Source of the DNA: Leptospira ainazelensis
GTDB lineage: Bacteria > Spirochaetota > Leptospiria > Leptospirales > Leptospiraceae
Direction of reading: 5' to 3'
Length of the DNA: 64,000 nucleotides
Assembly (NCBI RefSeq): GCF_016918785.1
Contig: NZ_JAFFPT010000062.1
Location: forward strand, 1-64,000
Shown here: positions 35,920 to 46,470 of the stretch, one piece after another
How the letters are laid out: the number at the start of each line of letters is the position of its first letter
How positions within the stretch are numbered: position 1 is the stretch's first letter
Position numbers and translations under genes: made by a program
Notes under the pieces: model-generated
Databases searched by the model: none
Seen by the model: only the letters and a program-made list of their open reading frames with translations
What the model was told of the DNA's origin: nothing

Positions 35920-36282
35920 ATGCGTATGTCAGCGTTAGTTCAAAAGGTGCCCACACGTTTGGGAGAGGTTTTAGGTCGGGAAGGTACGGTGGAATTTGTG
36001 GATTTCCTAAACCATTCCTTTGGAGAAAATCAAACGAATACGATCGAAATTGTTACCGATCGATTTGAGCGTCGTCTCACGGAGGAAACAAATCAAATCC
36101 GTTTGGAAATGTCAGGTCTTCGTTCCGAGTTTTCGGGACTTCGAGCGGATTTTGCCGATCATCGCTCGGAAATGAAATCGGAAATCGCGGAGATTCACAA
36201 GATGATCGCGACCCAGACAAGATGGATATTTGGGGGGATCGTCGGATTGATCGGAGTATTTTCGATAATCGTAAAATTCTGA
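35920..36282 (+). CDS. coiled-coil membrane-tail protein
   Basis: 120 residues. The N-terminal part (VQKVPTRLGEVLGREGTVEF) is followed by a heptad coiled coil (about 45-95: RLEMSGLRSEFSGLRADF) and a single C-terminal membrane helix (about 97-118), so it is tail-anchored. It resembles the small CCDC90/DUF1640-like coiled-coil proteins; function unknown. ATG 35920 is chosen because GGAG lies eight bases upstream. It converges with rdgB, with stops 14 bp apart. Confidence 0.78.
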   Translation: MRMSALVQKVPTRLGEVLGREGTVEFVDFLNHSFGENQTNTIEIVTDRFERRLTEETNQIRLEMSGLRSEFSGLRADFADHRSEMKSEIAEIHKMIATQTRWIFGGIVGLIGVFSIIVKF

Positions 36283-36295
36283 TATTCTAATTCGA

Positions 36296-36889
36296 TCAGT
36301 TCGCAGCGGTTTTTAAAAAGGAAAGGAGTCCGATCAGGGCTTCTTTTCTATGTGAAACCTGATTTTTTTCCGAATCGGAAACCTGAGAAAACGGTTTTTG
36401 AAACTTAGGAAAAATAAAAACGGGATCATAACCGAAGCCGTTTTTTCCGATCGTGTCGTATTCTTCCGAAATCGTTCCTTCACACTTTCCTTCAAACGTC
36501 CTTTCCGTTTTTCCGTCCACGAACGCGATGACACATGAGTAGTAGGCCCTTCGATTTGGATTTCCCTTTAATTTTTCCAAAAGTAAAAGCGCTCTTCCTT
36601 TGTCATCCAGTCCTTCGCCGCCAAATCTTGCGGAATAGACCCCGGGAGCGCCGTCGAGCGCTGCGACGCAGATTCCGGAATCATCCGCGATGGATGGAAT
36701 TTGGGTGAGATTAAATAATTCCCTGGCTTTGATCAGAGCGTTTTCGGAAAAGGTGGAACCGGTTTCTTCGGCATCGAAAGAAACGTTCAGATCCTTGGGT
36801 GTAAGAATCTGAACGCCTAACTCTTTAAGGATCGAGCCTACTTCTTTTACTTTGTGCGCGTTGTTTGTGGCGAGAGCGAGTTGCTTCAA
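36296..36889 (-). CDS. rdgB: XTP/dITP diphosphatase (HAM1 family)
   Basis: House-cleaning pyrophosphatase of 197 residues that removes dITP and XTP from the nucleotide pool. Signatures: LATNNAHKVKEV at the start (phosphate loop), ADDSGICVAALDGAPGVYSARF (metal site), GKNGFGYDPVF, and the C-terminal SHRKEAL. Lies 9 bp after the STAS-domain gene and is likely co-transcribed with it. Confidence 0.96.
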   Translation of the reverse strand: MKQLALATNNAHKVKEVGSILKELGVQILTPKDLNVSFDAEETGSTFSENALIKARELFNLTQIPSIADDSGICVAALDGAPGVYSARFGGEGLDDKGRALLLLEKLKGNPNRRAYYSCVIAFVDGKTERTFEGKCEGTISEEYDTIGKNGFGYDPVFIFPKFQKPFSQVSDSEKNQVSHRKEALIGLLSFLKTAAN

Positions 36890-36897
36890 AGAGCGAT

Positions 36898-37568
<671 letters not shown>

Positions 37569-38681
37569 ATGATGTTAAAGAAGATCGGATTTATAACGGT
37601 TGGAATTTTATTCTTACTCGTTTTGTTATTTTGGGTCGGGCAGGGGCCCAGGGTTGCGATTCCGAAAGATACACAACCCGGAGCGGAATTCGTTTTTCCA
37701 GGCGAAGAAAACACTACTCAAGAAACGTTAGCGCTTTTGATTTCTTCTTTGAAAGAAAAATATCCGAAAGGTTCGGAAGCGAAAAGAGACGCACATCCTT
37801 TTGCTCACGGCTGCGTGAAAGGTTCCTTTTCAATCTCCTCTACAATACCGGAAGAATTCAAAGTTGGTATATTCAATTCTCCGAAAACGTATCCGATATG
37901 GATTCGATTTTCGAACGGTTCGATCACAAAGAAGCCTGACTTCGAAGGAGACATTCGCGGGATGGGTATCAAATTGATGGGAGTGGACGGGCCTAAGTTG
38001 GCGGAGGACGAAAAAAGAACTCAAGATTTTCTTTTGATCAATCATCCGGTTCTTCCTTCAGGCGCGCCCGAAGAATATCTTTCCTTGTTCAAAGCCGCGT
38101 TTGCAAAAAAACCTATGTCTTACTTTTTCGGAGGTTTGCCTTGGAATTGGAGACTCACCGCTCTGAAAGAATCCATTTCGATCCGAAGAAAAAAAATTCC
38201 GGACGTATTAGAAATCCGTTATTGGAGTACGACTCCTTATCGATTGGGAAAAGAATCGGTAGCGGTAAAATATTCGGCGAAACCTTGTGAAATAAAAGAA
38301 CTGAAAGCGCCGGATTCTCCCGCTGAAAATTATCTTCGTCAAACGATGATTTCTCATCTAAAAGAGAAGTCCGCTTGTTTCGAATTTATGATTCAGAAAC
38401 AAGGAAATCCGATTTCTATGCCGGTGGAAGATCCCGCGGTTCACTGGAACGAAACCGATTCTCCTTTTGTTTCCGTCGCCAAGATCGAAATCCCGATTCA
38501 AGAATTTGCCACAGTCGAACAGGATCGATTTTGCGAAAATCTTTCCCTCAATCCTTGGCACAGTTTATCGGAACATCGTCCGTTAGGCGGAATCAATCGT
38601 GTGAGAAAACTCGCCTATGAAACGATTTCGAAATACAGAAGAGATCAAAACGGGGTCAAACCGATCGAGCCTACGAAGTGA
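37569..38681 (+). CDS. membrane-anchored catalase-related heme protein
   Basis: 370 residues. One N-terminal membrane helix (about 5-24) anchors a domain of the catalase superfamily: KRDAHPFAHGCVKGSF carries the distal histidine, PIWIRFSNGS and GDIRGMGIKLMGV follow in family order, and RKLAYETISKYR at the end carries the proximal tyrosine. It is shorter than true catalases and of the SrpA/catalase-like group, some of which are peroxidases. It probably faces the periplasm. ATG 37569 has CGGAGCGA just before it. Confidence 0.85.
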   Translation: MMLKKIGFITVGILFLLVLLFWVGQGPRVAIPKDTQPGAEFVFPGEENTTQETLALLISSLKEKYPKGSEAKRDAHPFAHGCVKGSFSISSTIPEEFKVGIFNSPKTYPIWIRFSNGSITKKPDFEGDIRGMGIKLMGVDGPKLAEDEKRTQDFLLINHPVLPSGAPEEYLSLFKAAFAKKPMSYFFGGLPWNWRLTALKESISIRRKKIPDVLEIRYWSTTPYRLGKESVAVKYSAKPCEIKELKAPDSPAENYLRQTMISHLKEKSACFEFMIQKQGNPISMPVEDPAVHWNETDSPFVSVAKIEIPIQEFATVEQDRFCENLSLNPWHSLSEHRPLGGINRVRKLAYETISKYRRDQNGVKPIEPTK

Positions 38682-38811
38682 TTTTAGGAAAAAGAACTTC
38701 TTCAACTGATGGAATTCCGAACCAAGGAATTCGCAAGGGCGAGATACTATTCTCAGGACGACGAGGTTAAAGATCTTAAAAAAGGATTTAGGAGTATTTT
38801 GAAAGTGTGGG

Positions 38812-38857
38812 CAGGAAAGAATCCGATCGAAAGTAGGAAGATCGGATTCTTCGTGCC
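38812..38857. repeat. long hairpin after the catalase-like gene
   Basis: AAGAATCCGATC and GATCGGATTCTT are perfect 12-bp arms (38817-38828 and 38840-38851), extended by GGCA/TGCC after a small internal loop. There is no T-run, so it is only possibly a terminator. A 64-codon frame (38709-38903) passes through the hairpin and is not accepted. Nothing else is seen in 38682-38972. Confidence 0.65.
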
Positions 38858-38972
38858 TATCTTTGTATCAAAGATTCAAGGAGAATGGTTGATTTCACGT
38901 TAGTAAAACGATCACTCGCGATTTCAAAATTAGAATTGTGTAAATGATTTAGATCTTTCAGTCTGGCGGACG

Positions 38973-39935
38973 ATGAAAGATCTAAATCGAAAGCAGTTTC
39001 TAAAATCCTTTTTCTACTTATTTCTAAGCGGTCTCAGTTTGGATCTTCTTTCTAAGGATGAGAATTCTCCTTTCGGGAATGAAAATTCCAATTTTAAAAA
39101 CGTCTATTTGGATCCGAAGCTGAGGGACGATTTTTTTCTATTCCTCAAAAACGTATATCATCTCTATCCTGAAGAACGTTTTCATAAACTTATATTCGAA
39201 CTTTCTAAATCGAAACGAAACGATCGTGAAATCTACGAAGCGATTCTCGCCGAACTTCCTCAGATTAAACCGTTTGCCGGAATTATCACTTACGCTCTTC
39301 CGGCTCTCAAAAAACAAAAGATAGAAATTTCGAAAGAGGTCGTTGAAATTCTCGGAGAAGGAAGCCGTTATCAAGGTTATCTTGAAATCGGAACTACGGG
39401 AAGATACGTAAAGGGCCTCAAAAAGAAAATTCAGATCGACGGAGAAATTTTTATTCTAAACGATCAAGAACCTAAGTTCAACCCCGAAGATTTGGTGGAA
39501 AGGGGACAGATCGCGAAAGCCGGAAAATTTGTTTCCTTGGGCGATTACGATCCGATTCCCGAAAAAGCAATTGCAAACGAAAGTGTCGACTTGGTTACGA
39601 ATTTTATCGGATTTCATCATTCTCCTTCCATTCGTATGGACGGATTTATCGAGTCCATCGCTCGTGTCTTAAAACCCGGAGGAAAACTCGTATTGAGAGA
39701 TCACGACGTAAATTCCAAAGAGATGAAACACATCGTCGCTTTGGCCCACGATGTGTATAACGCAGGTTTGGAAATCTCGTGGAAAGAAACCTCGACTCAG
39801 GTGAGAAATTTTACTTCGGTAGCCGAAATCGAAGAACGATGTAGCCGATTCGGACTGAAACCTTTGGGCAGATATATTTTACAAAAAGGGGATCCGACTA
39901 AAAATACCCTGATGGCTTTTGTGAGACACCGATGA
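38973..39935 (+). CDS. SAM-dependent methyltransferase-domain protein, probably exported
   Basis: 320 residues. The first 25 look like a signal or anchor (RKQFLKSFFYLFLSGLSLDLL). A helical region is followed by a class I methyltransferase core that is partly degenerate: LEIGTTGRYVKGLKK where motif I is expected (about 133), DLVTNFIGFHHS (about 208) and IARVLKPGGKLVLRDHD (about 233), which is canonical. Its stop overlaps the ATG of the FAD oxidase gene, so the two work as a unit. Substrate unknown; a signal on a methyltransferase is odd, since SAM is cytoplasmic. Confidence 0.78.
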   Translation: MKDLNRKQFLKSFFYLFLSGLSLDLLSKDENSPFGNENSNFKNVYLDPKLRDDFFLFLKNVYHLYPEERFHKLIFELSKSKRNDREIYEAILAELPQIKPFAGIITYALPALKKQKIEISKEVVEILGEGSRYQGYLEIGTTGRYVKGLKKKIQIDGEIFILNDQEPKFNPEDLVERGQIAKAGKFVSLGDYDPIPEKAIANESVDLVTNFIGFHHSPSIRMDGFIESIARVLKPGGKLVLRDHDVNSKEMKHIVALAHDVYNAGLEISWKETSTQVRNFTSVAEIEERCSRFGLKPLGRYILQKGDPTKNTLMAFVRHR

Positions 39936-42259
39936 AAAAGTTTATTCTTCTCTTATTTATCTTCGTAAGTTCTTCTTACGCGAATCCGACGATCGTCAAC
40001 GACGTGACCCAGATCAATCCGATCGTAGTCAATCAAGTTGTCACTCCAACTAGCATAAGCGAGATTCAGGACTTAGTCAAAAAACATTCAGGACCGATTT
40101 CGATCGGAGGCGGTAGATTTTCAATGGGCGGTCAGATCGCCACCGAGAACTCGCTCTTTATCGATACCAGAGAATTCAATCGGATTCTATCTTTTGATCC
40201 TAAGACAAGATTGATCACCGTCGAACCGGGAATCACTTGGAGGAAACTCCAGGAAACGATCGACCCGTTTGATCTTTCGGTTCAGATCAAACAAACCTAT
40301 TCGAACTTTACGGTCGGCGGATCTTTGAGCGTAAACGCCCACGGAAGATATGTGGGTTACGGACCGATGATTCTTTCGACTCGATCCATCAAAGTTGTGT
40401 TAAGCGACGGTAAACTCGTAACCGCAAGTCCAAAAGAAAATTCCGAAATCTTTTACGGTTGTATCGGAGGTTACGGCGGACTCGGAGTGATAGTAGAAGT
40501 CACGCTGGAGCTTACGGAAAATAAAAAAGTAAAACGATTTGTAAAGAAGCTGCCGATCACCGAATACAAAAAATTCTTTTTTGAAAATATAAGAAACAAT
40601 TCGAAGGCCCAGTTTCACAACGGAGATATTTATCCACCCGCCTATGAAAACGTAAACTCGGTTACATGGGAGGAAACCGAAGAGCCGGTTACGGTTCCGG
40701 ATAAGATCGTTCCCATCAAGGAAAGTTATTGGCTGGAGAATCTGATCTATTTTTGGTTAACCGAACTTCCTTATGGGAAAGAATTGAGAGAGGCAGTTCT
40801 CGATCCTTTGTACTATCGCAAAGATAGAATCGTCTGGAGAAACTACGAAGCCAGCTACGACGTTCAAGAATTGGAACCTCCCACTCGCAGAATCAGCACA
40901 TACGTATTACAAGAATATTTTGTTCCGGTTGAGAAGTTCGACGAATTCTATCCGTTGATGCGGACTATTCTTCAGAAACACGACGCGAATGTGATGAACA
41001 TTTCGATACGTCACGCGAAACAGGACTCCGGATCTTATTTGGCCTGGGGAAGAAAGGAAGTTTTTTCGTTTGTGATCTATTATAAACAAAGAGTTTACGA
41101 AAGCGCAAAGAAGGAAGTCGGAATATGGACCCGGGAATTGATCGACGCGGTGGTGAGCGTAGGCGGCGCGTATTATCTTCCTTATCAATTGCACGCGACG
41201 GTTTCCCAGTTTGAAAAAGCGTATCCTGATTCGGGGCGTTATTTCGCGCTCAAGAGAAAATTAGATCCTCAATACAAATTTCGAAATAAACTCTGGGACA
41301 AATACTACTTTCACAACCCGGATGACAGAACGATCCGCCGAGAATTGGATTCTTTAAAAGATTATGTCCGAAACGAAGATCAGACTTTTTTAACTCTTCC
41401 GGAATGGTATATCGTTTTTAGTTCGGATGAATATGCGGATTTTCTAAAACACTCTCCACCGAGTGAGTTTCCTTATTTCAGCAGTATCGCGCAATTCTGG
41501 AAAATTTACGGACGTGTAATCGGAAAAACCTGGAGTTCTTACGAATTCAACTGGGGTTATCACCTGATGATCAACGTGATCGGCGTCAGTTATTCCGCCG
41601 AACTTCTGATCAAAGGATTGTATGAGAATTCGATCGGAAGAATTACTGAATTTTTTTCCGATAACGACGCGCCTAACGCTGAAATGAAAGTGGAAGCTTA
41701 TATGCAGAAAGTTGCAAGGGAATACACGGATTTTGTCCGTCTGCGTCCTTGGTACGAATATCCGTTCTATACAAAGTTCAAGGAATTCTGGAAGATCGAG
41801 GACGGAGAAAATACGAGCCGGGTTCGAAGATACGAAAGAAGAATTTTCTTTTCCACCGAACTCCTGGCAAAAGCCGTTTACGGAAAGTTAATCGGGATGG
41901 GAACGGAAGGCGTTTACGCGCCGGAAACATTTCAGATCCAGGCCTGGGTGAAGGAAAACGGCGGAAGTAAAATTCTTTCCATTCCGAGATATGAGGGGTT
42001 TACTCGGGCCGTTCCGGAACTTGTTGAAAAAAAAGTTTCCTTCGTCGAAATCGCAGGGAATCGTCAAATTCTTTTGACACTCCGCGTTCCCGTAGGCGTT
42101 GATTTTCAAAACGAGGAAACGATTCTCTACGAATGGGAAATTCTTACAGTTCCAAATTGGAAACGTGTTGCTTTGATCGTACCCGTTCAAAGACTTCATG
42201 AAATTCTAATCAACTCCGGTAAGAACGGATATCAACTGGATCATATTTTCGATTATTGA
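39932..42259 (+). CDS. exported FAD-linked oxidase with a large unknown C-terminal domain
   Basis: 775 residues. A signal peptide (KKFILLLFIFVSSSYA) precedes an FAD-binding-4 domain with SIGGGRFSMGGQ, LITVEPGITWRKLQE, FTVGGSLSVNAHGRYVG and GGYGGLGVIVEV, as in aldonolactone oxidases and the DprE1 group. A cap domain runs to about 470. The last 300 residues (from LTLPEWYIVFSSDEYADFL) form a separate domain, which I recognise only as a sequence also seen on its own. Translationally coupled (ATGA) to the methyltransferase gene. Confidence 0.85.
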   Translation: MKKFILLLFIFVSSSYANPTIVNDVTQINPIVVNQVVTPTSISEIQDLVKKHSGPISIGGGRFSMGGQIATENSLFIDTREFNRILSFDPKTRLITVEPGITWRKLQETIDPFDLSVQIKQTYSNFTVGGSLSVNAHGRYVGYGPMILSTRSIKVVLSDGKLVTASPKENSEIFYGCIGGYGGLGVIVEVTLELTENKKVKRFVKKLPITEYKKFFFENIRNNSKAQFHNGDIYPPAYENVNSVTWEETEEPVTVPDKIVPIKESYWLENLIYFWLTELPYGKELREAVLDPLYYRKDRIVWRNYEASYDVQELEPPTRRISTYVLQEYFVPVEKFDEFYPLMRTILQKHDANVMNISIRHAKQDSGSYLAWGRKEVFSFVIYYKQRVYESAKKEVGIWTRELIDAVVSVGGAYYLPYQLHATVSQFEKAYPDSGRYFALKRKLDPQYKFRNKLWDKYYFHNPDDRTIRRELDSLKDYVRNEDQTFLTLPEWYIVFSSDEYADFLKHSPPSEFPYFSSIAQFWKIYGRVIGKTWSSYEFNWGYHLMINVIGVSYSAELLIKGLYENSIGRITEFFSDNDAPNAEMKVEAYMQKVAREYTDFVRLRPWYEYPFYTKFKEFWKIEDGENTSRVRRYERRIFFSTELLAKAVYGKLIGMGTEGVYAPETFQIQAWVKENGGSKILSIPRYEGFTRAVPELVEKKVSFVEIAGNRQILLTLRVPVGVDFQNEETILYEWEILTVPNWKRVALIVPVQRLHEILINSGKNGYQLDHIFDY

Positions 42260-42318
42260 ATCAAGGGATTCTTTCTACATTCGTTTCGAATATTTTTGAA
42301 TCAGCGGATTTAGTTCCC

Positions 42319-42343
42319 AAAAAAATCGTTTCTCGATTTTTTT
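42319..42343 (+). terminator. possible terminator of the oxidase operon
   Basis: AAAAAAATCG and CGATTTTTTT form a 10-bp, AT-rich hairpin ending in T residues, 60 bp after the stop. Low stability makes this uncertain; it may work in both directions. Confidence 0.45.
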
Positions 42344-42413
42344 CGTTCCGATTTTTCAGAGGATGTTTTCAAATTGACCTTGCTCATTTCCGTTTAATAA
42401 AAATTCTAAGAGT

Positions 42414-43337
42414 ATGAAATATATTCTTAGAATTTCGTTTCTTTTTTTCTTTCTTTCCTGTTCGGTGACCTCTCACCAATCCAAATCGGTTCCATTGGGC
42501 AAACCCTTCTCTTTGCAAAACTTGAATCAGGATGGAAAGGGACCTATCGCATTTCAAAAATTCGTCGCGGCGGATTGGGAAGTGGATCGCGCCGGACTGA
42601 TCAATTTAAACGATCCAAAGGCGACCGGTTTAAAAAAAGGGCCCGAACCGATTCAGATTTATTTTTATGTAATCGATCATCCGAAATTCGGAAGATACGT
42701 GATCGATACGGGCATCTCCAAAAACTTTAGGAAGGATCCAAAGGATTGGCCTGTTTCGGCTATCGTTGCTTCGGCAATGAACACGGCCGCTTTGAAGATT
42801 AAGATCACCGCAGACGAGTGGCTCAAAAAGGATCCTAAAAAAATCGAAGGAATCTTTTTAACTCATATGCATCTGGATCATATTTTGGGGACGGCCGATT
42901 TTGATTCCGGTCTTCCGATTTTTATCGGACCAAAAGAAGCGACCGGAAAACGCTTTATCAATGTGTTTGTTCGTGGAACGACGGACGACGTCTTAGGAAA
43001 AAATCCGAATCTTTCGGAACTCGTATTCGAAGAATCGGAGAATTCTCCCGGAGTTCTTGACTTCTTCGGAGATCAGTCGCTTTTGATCTTTCACCTCGAA
43101 GGCCATACCCGCGGAAGTCTTGCGTTTCTTGTAAAGAGTTCTTCCGGTCCTCAACTTCTTTTAGGAGACTCTTGTCATACGAGTTGGGGATGGGAAAACC
43201 AAGTTCCTCCCGGAGACTTTACCGAAAATCAGGAGAAAAACGGAGAGGCTCTTAAGTTTTTGAATAGGATCGCTTCCAAATTTCCGGGAATCAAAGTTCA
43301 TCCTGGACATCAAAGTATATCAGAAAATCGTAATTAA
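42414..43337 (+). CDS. metallo-beta-lactamase-fold lipoprotein (lactonase-like)
   Basis: 307 residues. Lipobox FFLSC near residue 16. The metal motif is LTHMHLDHI (HxHxDH, near 148), with GHTRGSLAF and [11 protein letters not shown] giving later ligands and HPGHQ near the end. The general layout recalls AHL lactonases such as AiiA, but substrate cannot be inferred. It is followed after 34 bp by the SDR gene. Confidence 0.87.
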   Translation: MKYILRISFLFFFLSCSVTSHQSKSVPLGKPFSLQNLNQDGKGPIAFQKFVAADWEVDRAGLINLNDPKATGLKKGPEPIQIYFYVIDHPKFGRYVIDTGISKNFRKDPKDWPVSAIVASAMNTAALKIKITADEWLKKDPKKIEGIFLTHMHLDHILGTADFDSGLPIFIGPKEATGKRFINVFVRGTTDDVLGKNPNLSELVFEESENSPGVLDFFGDQSLLIFHLEGHTRGSLAFLVKSSSGPQLLLGDSCHTSWGWENQVPPGDFTENQEKNGEALKFLNRIASKFPGIKVHPGHQSISENRN

Positions 43338-43371
43338 CTTTTTAGTCGAGAAGAATCATTGGAGAATCTTT

Positions 43372-44448
43372 ATGAAAGAAATCGATCGTACCAAACCGGT
43401 CCTTGTAACCGGAGCTGCGGGTTATATCGCGTCCTGGGTGATTCAATATTTATTGGAAGACGGACTTTCGGTGAGGGCAACCGTAAGAGACAAGGGTGAT
43501 TCTAAAAAGATTTCCCATCTTCTCAAACTCGGAGAACGTTTTCCGGGAAAATTAGAATTTTTTGAAGCGGATCTTCTTAAGGAAGGTTCCTTCTTGAACT
43601 CGATTCAGGAAAGAGGAGGAGTTGAGTTGATCATTCATACGGCCTCTCCTTTTTTTATAGACGGGGTAAAAAATCCTCAGAAAGAACTTGTGGAACCTGC
43701 GGTCTTTGGAACGAAAAACGTTCTTTTGTCAGCGAATCAAAGCCCTTCGGTGAAGCGGATCGTTTTGACTTCGAGCGTCGCAGCAGTGATGGGTGATAAC
43801 AGCGACGCGGCTCATCATCCGGATCATCGTCTTTCGGAAGCGGATTGGAACACGACGAGTAGTCTTTCTCATCAGCCGTATCCGTATTCTAAAACTCTTG
43901 CTGAAAGAGAGGCGTGGAAGATTGCAGAGTCTCAGTCGCAATGGGATTTAGTAACGATCAATCCTTCTTTTGTTATGGGGCCTTCGCTTTCGGAAAGGGC
44001 GGATGGGACGAGCGTGAACTTTATGCTTTCAATGATCAACGGTAAGTTTGCTCCCGGAGTTCCGGATATGACGATAGGTTTTGTCGATGTAAGGGACGTT
44101 GCGCGCGCTCACGTCTTAGCGGGTTTTACCCCTTCCGCAAAAGGAAGACATATCGTTTCTTCGGAGACGTTGAAATTTTTGGACGTTGCGAAAAAGATTC
44201 GGGAAAAATTCGGGAACCGTTTTCCGGTTCCAAAAAACGCTCTTCCAAAATTGTTAACGTATTTGATCGGCCCTTTTTTCGGACTTTCCTGGCCTTATAT
44301 TTCGCGTAACGTAGGGATTACTTTTGAACTGGATCATTCCTACAGCAAAAAGGATTTAGGACTTACCTATCGGCCGATTTCGGAAACCTTTGCCGATCAT
44401 ATTCAACAAATTGTTTCCTCGAAGATGTTGTCTAAAAAGAAAGTATAG
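43372..44448 (+). CDS. NAD(P)-dependent extended SDR (dihydroflavonol reductase-like)
   Basis: 358 residues. The Rossmann loop is [14 protein letters not shown] (about 10-23), the acidic/basic patch [10 protein letters not shown] suggests NADP, and the catalytic set is LTSSVAAV and YPYSKTLAE (YxxxK). The C-terminal third resembles dihydroflavonol-4-reductase and cinnamoyl-CoA reductase relatives. Reduces an unknown carbonyl. Probably co-transcribed with the lactonase-like gene upstream. Confidence 0.9.
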   Translation: MKEIDRTKPVLVTGAAGYIASWVIQYLLEDGLSVRATVRDKGDSKKISHLLKLGERFPGKLEFFEADLLKEGSFLNSIQERGGVELIIHTASPFFIDGVKNPQKELVEPAVFGTKNVLLSANQSPSVKRIVLTSSVAAVMGDNSDAAHHPDHRLSEADWNTTSSLSHQPYPYSKTLAEREAWKIAESQSQWDLVTINPSFVMGPSLSERADGTSVNFMLSMINGKFAPGVPDMTIGFVDVRDVARAHVLAGFTPSAKGRHIVSSETLKFLDVAKKIREKFGNRFPVPKNALPKLLTYLIGPFFGLSWPYISRNVGITFELDHSYSKKDLGLTYRPISETFADHIQQIVSSKMLSKKKV

Positions 44449-44649
44449 GGTTTTTCAAAAAAACCTAAAATGTAGGAACTTCCGCGTTTTTATTTCGAAC
44501 TGCCGAGCGTGGGATGATTTCTTTGAAGATTTTGGGACAGGATCTCAATTCAAATTTTTATTTGGGTACAAAAAAAAATCGTGGAAGAATTCGAATAAAA
44601 AACCAAAACCCCTTCCAAGATAACGCATATCCTTATCCACAAAGTTGTT
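44449..44649. other. intergenic region before repeat copy D
   Basis: Holds a lone repeat core TGTAGGAACTTCC at 44471 and otherwise no gene or clear signal. Confidence 0.35.
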
Positions 44650-44882
44650 CGAATCTTAAGAAAAATCTGTCGTAACAACGACAGTCCTCCGTAAAACGAA
44701 AGCCCCGCCCTGAAATTTTGGGTGGAGGGGCGGGAGGCGGAAAACTCCGGGAGATTTTCCTATATCACAGAATTATAATTTTGCAAGGAATATTCTCTCT
44801 CGGAGCTTTTGTAGGAACTCCTACAAAAAATCTTACGGGGATCCTTCTTCATTCTAAATGGCTTTAAAACTTGTGGGTAAGG
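44650..44882 (+). repeat. dispersed intergenic repeat, full copy D
   Basis: GAATCTTAAGAAAAATCTGTCG, AAGCCCCGCCCTGAAATTTTG, GGTGGAGGGGCGGGAGGCGG, TCCTATATCACAG, TTTTGCAAGGAA, TTTTGTAGGAACTCCTACAAAA (perfect palindromic core, 44808-44829), GGGATCCTTCTTCATTC and AACTTGTGGGTAAGG. It matches copy A throughout and copy C in its tail. Confidence 0.75.
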
Positions 44883-45006
44883 TACTACAACTTAACGGGA
44901 AGGGACTTTTTAAGAATTCGTTGAAAAATCGCATTTCGGAAAAACCTTTTTCAAAAAGTAGTATTTTCAAACTGAGCTTTTTAAGAACGATTTCCGAAAG
45001 AATTCT

Positions 45007-46116
45007 TTAACAGGCGTCGCCTCCGGCTAAAAACAAAGTTTGAAGTTGACCGTTTATAATTTTTGCAAATTCGTTTATATAACCGTCGTAGCCGTTGTGA
45101 TGGAGAATTAAAATCGGGGTCCCGTTTTCATCCAGGTCAATCGCGTCTATAAAATGATACTGACCTCCGTAGACAGCCTGTTCGTTCATAAGAATATCAA
45201 ATTTTTCGAATATTTTTTTCCCCAGTTCTTCTCCGTTAAATTCAAAGATAGCCGCATAATACGATTTTTCTTCATGTTCCGTTTTGATTGCATAGCGGAT
45301 AAAGATATATTTTTTTCCGGGAGAATGAATCGTATAAAATTCATCTTTTTTTAAGAATTTTAATTCCGCCGACTTTGGATGTTTCTTTTTAAAGATAGAA
45401 TTTACGGAAGAGTCTAAAATTTTAGAAACTTTCTCGGAAGGCGAGTAAAGATCCGATCGAACTTTTTCTCCGATCTTAGATCCGAAAATGGCGAAGACGG
45501 AATCGTGATACGTATCGATCTTTCGAAATGTGTTGAAGGTTCCTTTGAGAACCCTAACTTCCTGACAACCCGTGATTTCCTTCGTCTCCGGTAAGAATTC
45601 TCCGGCGATGTTTGCTCTTTCAAACGCTGCGGCTTTTTCCTTTTCTTGAATCTTCTTTTTTTCTATGAAGTATGTTTCTGCGGAATAGTCGTTTGCCGAG
45701 AACCACTGATTTTTAATTCGAATCGCCAAAGATCGAAACCAAGATCCTTCCGCTCCGGATTTGATGGAGCCGAATAACTTTGCGTCCGAGAGATCTTCCG
45801 GTTTTCTTTTGCTGAGAAATTCGGCCGCCGCAAAACCTTTCGCGCCGGTTTTTGTTTTGATCTCTTGCCATTCTTCGAATTGCGAATCCTCTTTGACCCA
45901 GACGCTTTCACCCTTATCCAGTTGGAAAAGAATTTTTCCGTCCTTTGGTTTCTCTCTGACGTTCAGTTTTCCTTCCGAAGTGAGAACGTATCGAAGGGAA
46001 AGTTTGTCTTCCGCGATCAGGAAATTGGAAGAGAATAAGAGAAGAATCGCTAACGCGATTTTAGAAAAAACCGACCGAGAACTTACGAGTATTCTTTGCA
46101 TTTGAAGAATACTCAT
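45007..46116 (-). CDS. exported SH3b-domain protein
   Basis: 369 residues with a signal peptide (hydrophobic core about 20-34). A bacterial SH3 domain follows (about 42-103: GKLNVREKPKDGKILFQL, SVWVKE, TGAKGFAAAEFL). The remaining 260 residues are unlike anything I recognise; they end in a strand-rich part with DAIDLDENGTPILILHHNGYDG, and a terminal GGDAC. SH3b domains commonly bind wall peptides, so a periplasmic wall-associated role is likely. ATG 46116 has AAGGG upstream. Confidence 0.82.
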   Translation of the reverse strand: MSILQMQRILVSSRSVFSKIALAILLLFSSNFLIAEDKLSLRYVLTSEGKLNVREKPKDGKILFQLDKGESVWVKEDSQFEEWQEIKTKTGAKGFAAAEFLSKRKPEDLSDAKLFGSIKSGAEGSWFRSLAIRIKNQWFSANDYSAETYFIEKKKIQEKEKAAAFERANIAGEFLPETKEITGCQEVRVLKGTFNTFRKIDTYHDSVFAIFGSKIGEKVRSDLYSPSEKVSKILDSSVNSIFKKKHPKSAELKFLKKDEFYTIHSPGKKYIFIRYAIKTEHEEKSYYAAIFEFNGEELGKKIFEKFDILMNEQAVYGGQYHFIDAIDLDENGTPILILHHNGYDGYINEFAKIINGQLQTLFLAGGDAC

Positions 46117-46294
46117 ACGTTACCCTTCGTTTTCAAGAAATTATTTTCTGAGACTCAATATGGTTTTCTCAAAAGAGAAGGAATCGTGGTTCATTTTAAG
46201 ATTTTTTTGATGCTGTTTGTCTGAAAAGTCTTTGATGATTTCTTTCTCGATGATTTACACATTAGAATAATGACCCCGCGAGGGATCGATGCGG
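46117..46294. other. promoter region of the SH3b gene
   Basis: No gene seen; T-rich. Confidence 0.3.
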
Positions 46295-46353
46295 AGTCAA
46301 GTTATTGATTTTCGAACTCCTATCTCAAAACAAGAAATCTCAATAACTTGACT
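46295..46353. repeat. 14-bp inverted repeat, part of a compact palindromic element
   Basis: AGTCAAGTTATTGA (46295-46308) and TCAATAACTTGACT (46340-46353) are perfect arms 31 nt apart. A second, imperfect pair lies outside: GAGCCCGACCCTGCG near 46362 and CGCAGGGGCGCGGCC near 46452. Together 46290-46470 looks like a folded noncoding element rather than a gene. Confidence 0.65.
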
Positions 46354-46470
46354 GGAGCGGAGAGCCCGACCCTGCGTAAATACTGATAGGTTGCGTTTTT
46401 GTGTAATTTTTGGATGATCAAAAAAAAATACCGCCGCTTTATAAGTTAGGGCGCAGGGGCGCGGCCCAAG

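Noticed and set aside
38709..38903. 64-codon frame after the catalase-like gene
   Set aside because: Contains a 12-bp perfect hairpin and has no ribosome site; better read as a terminator region.
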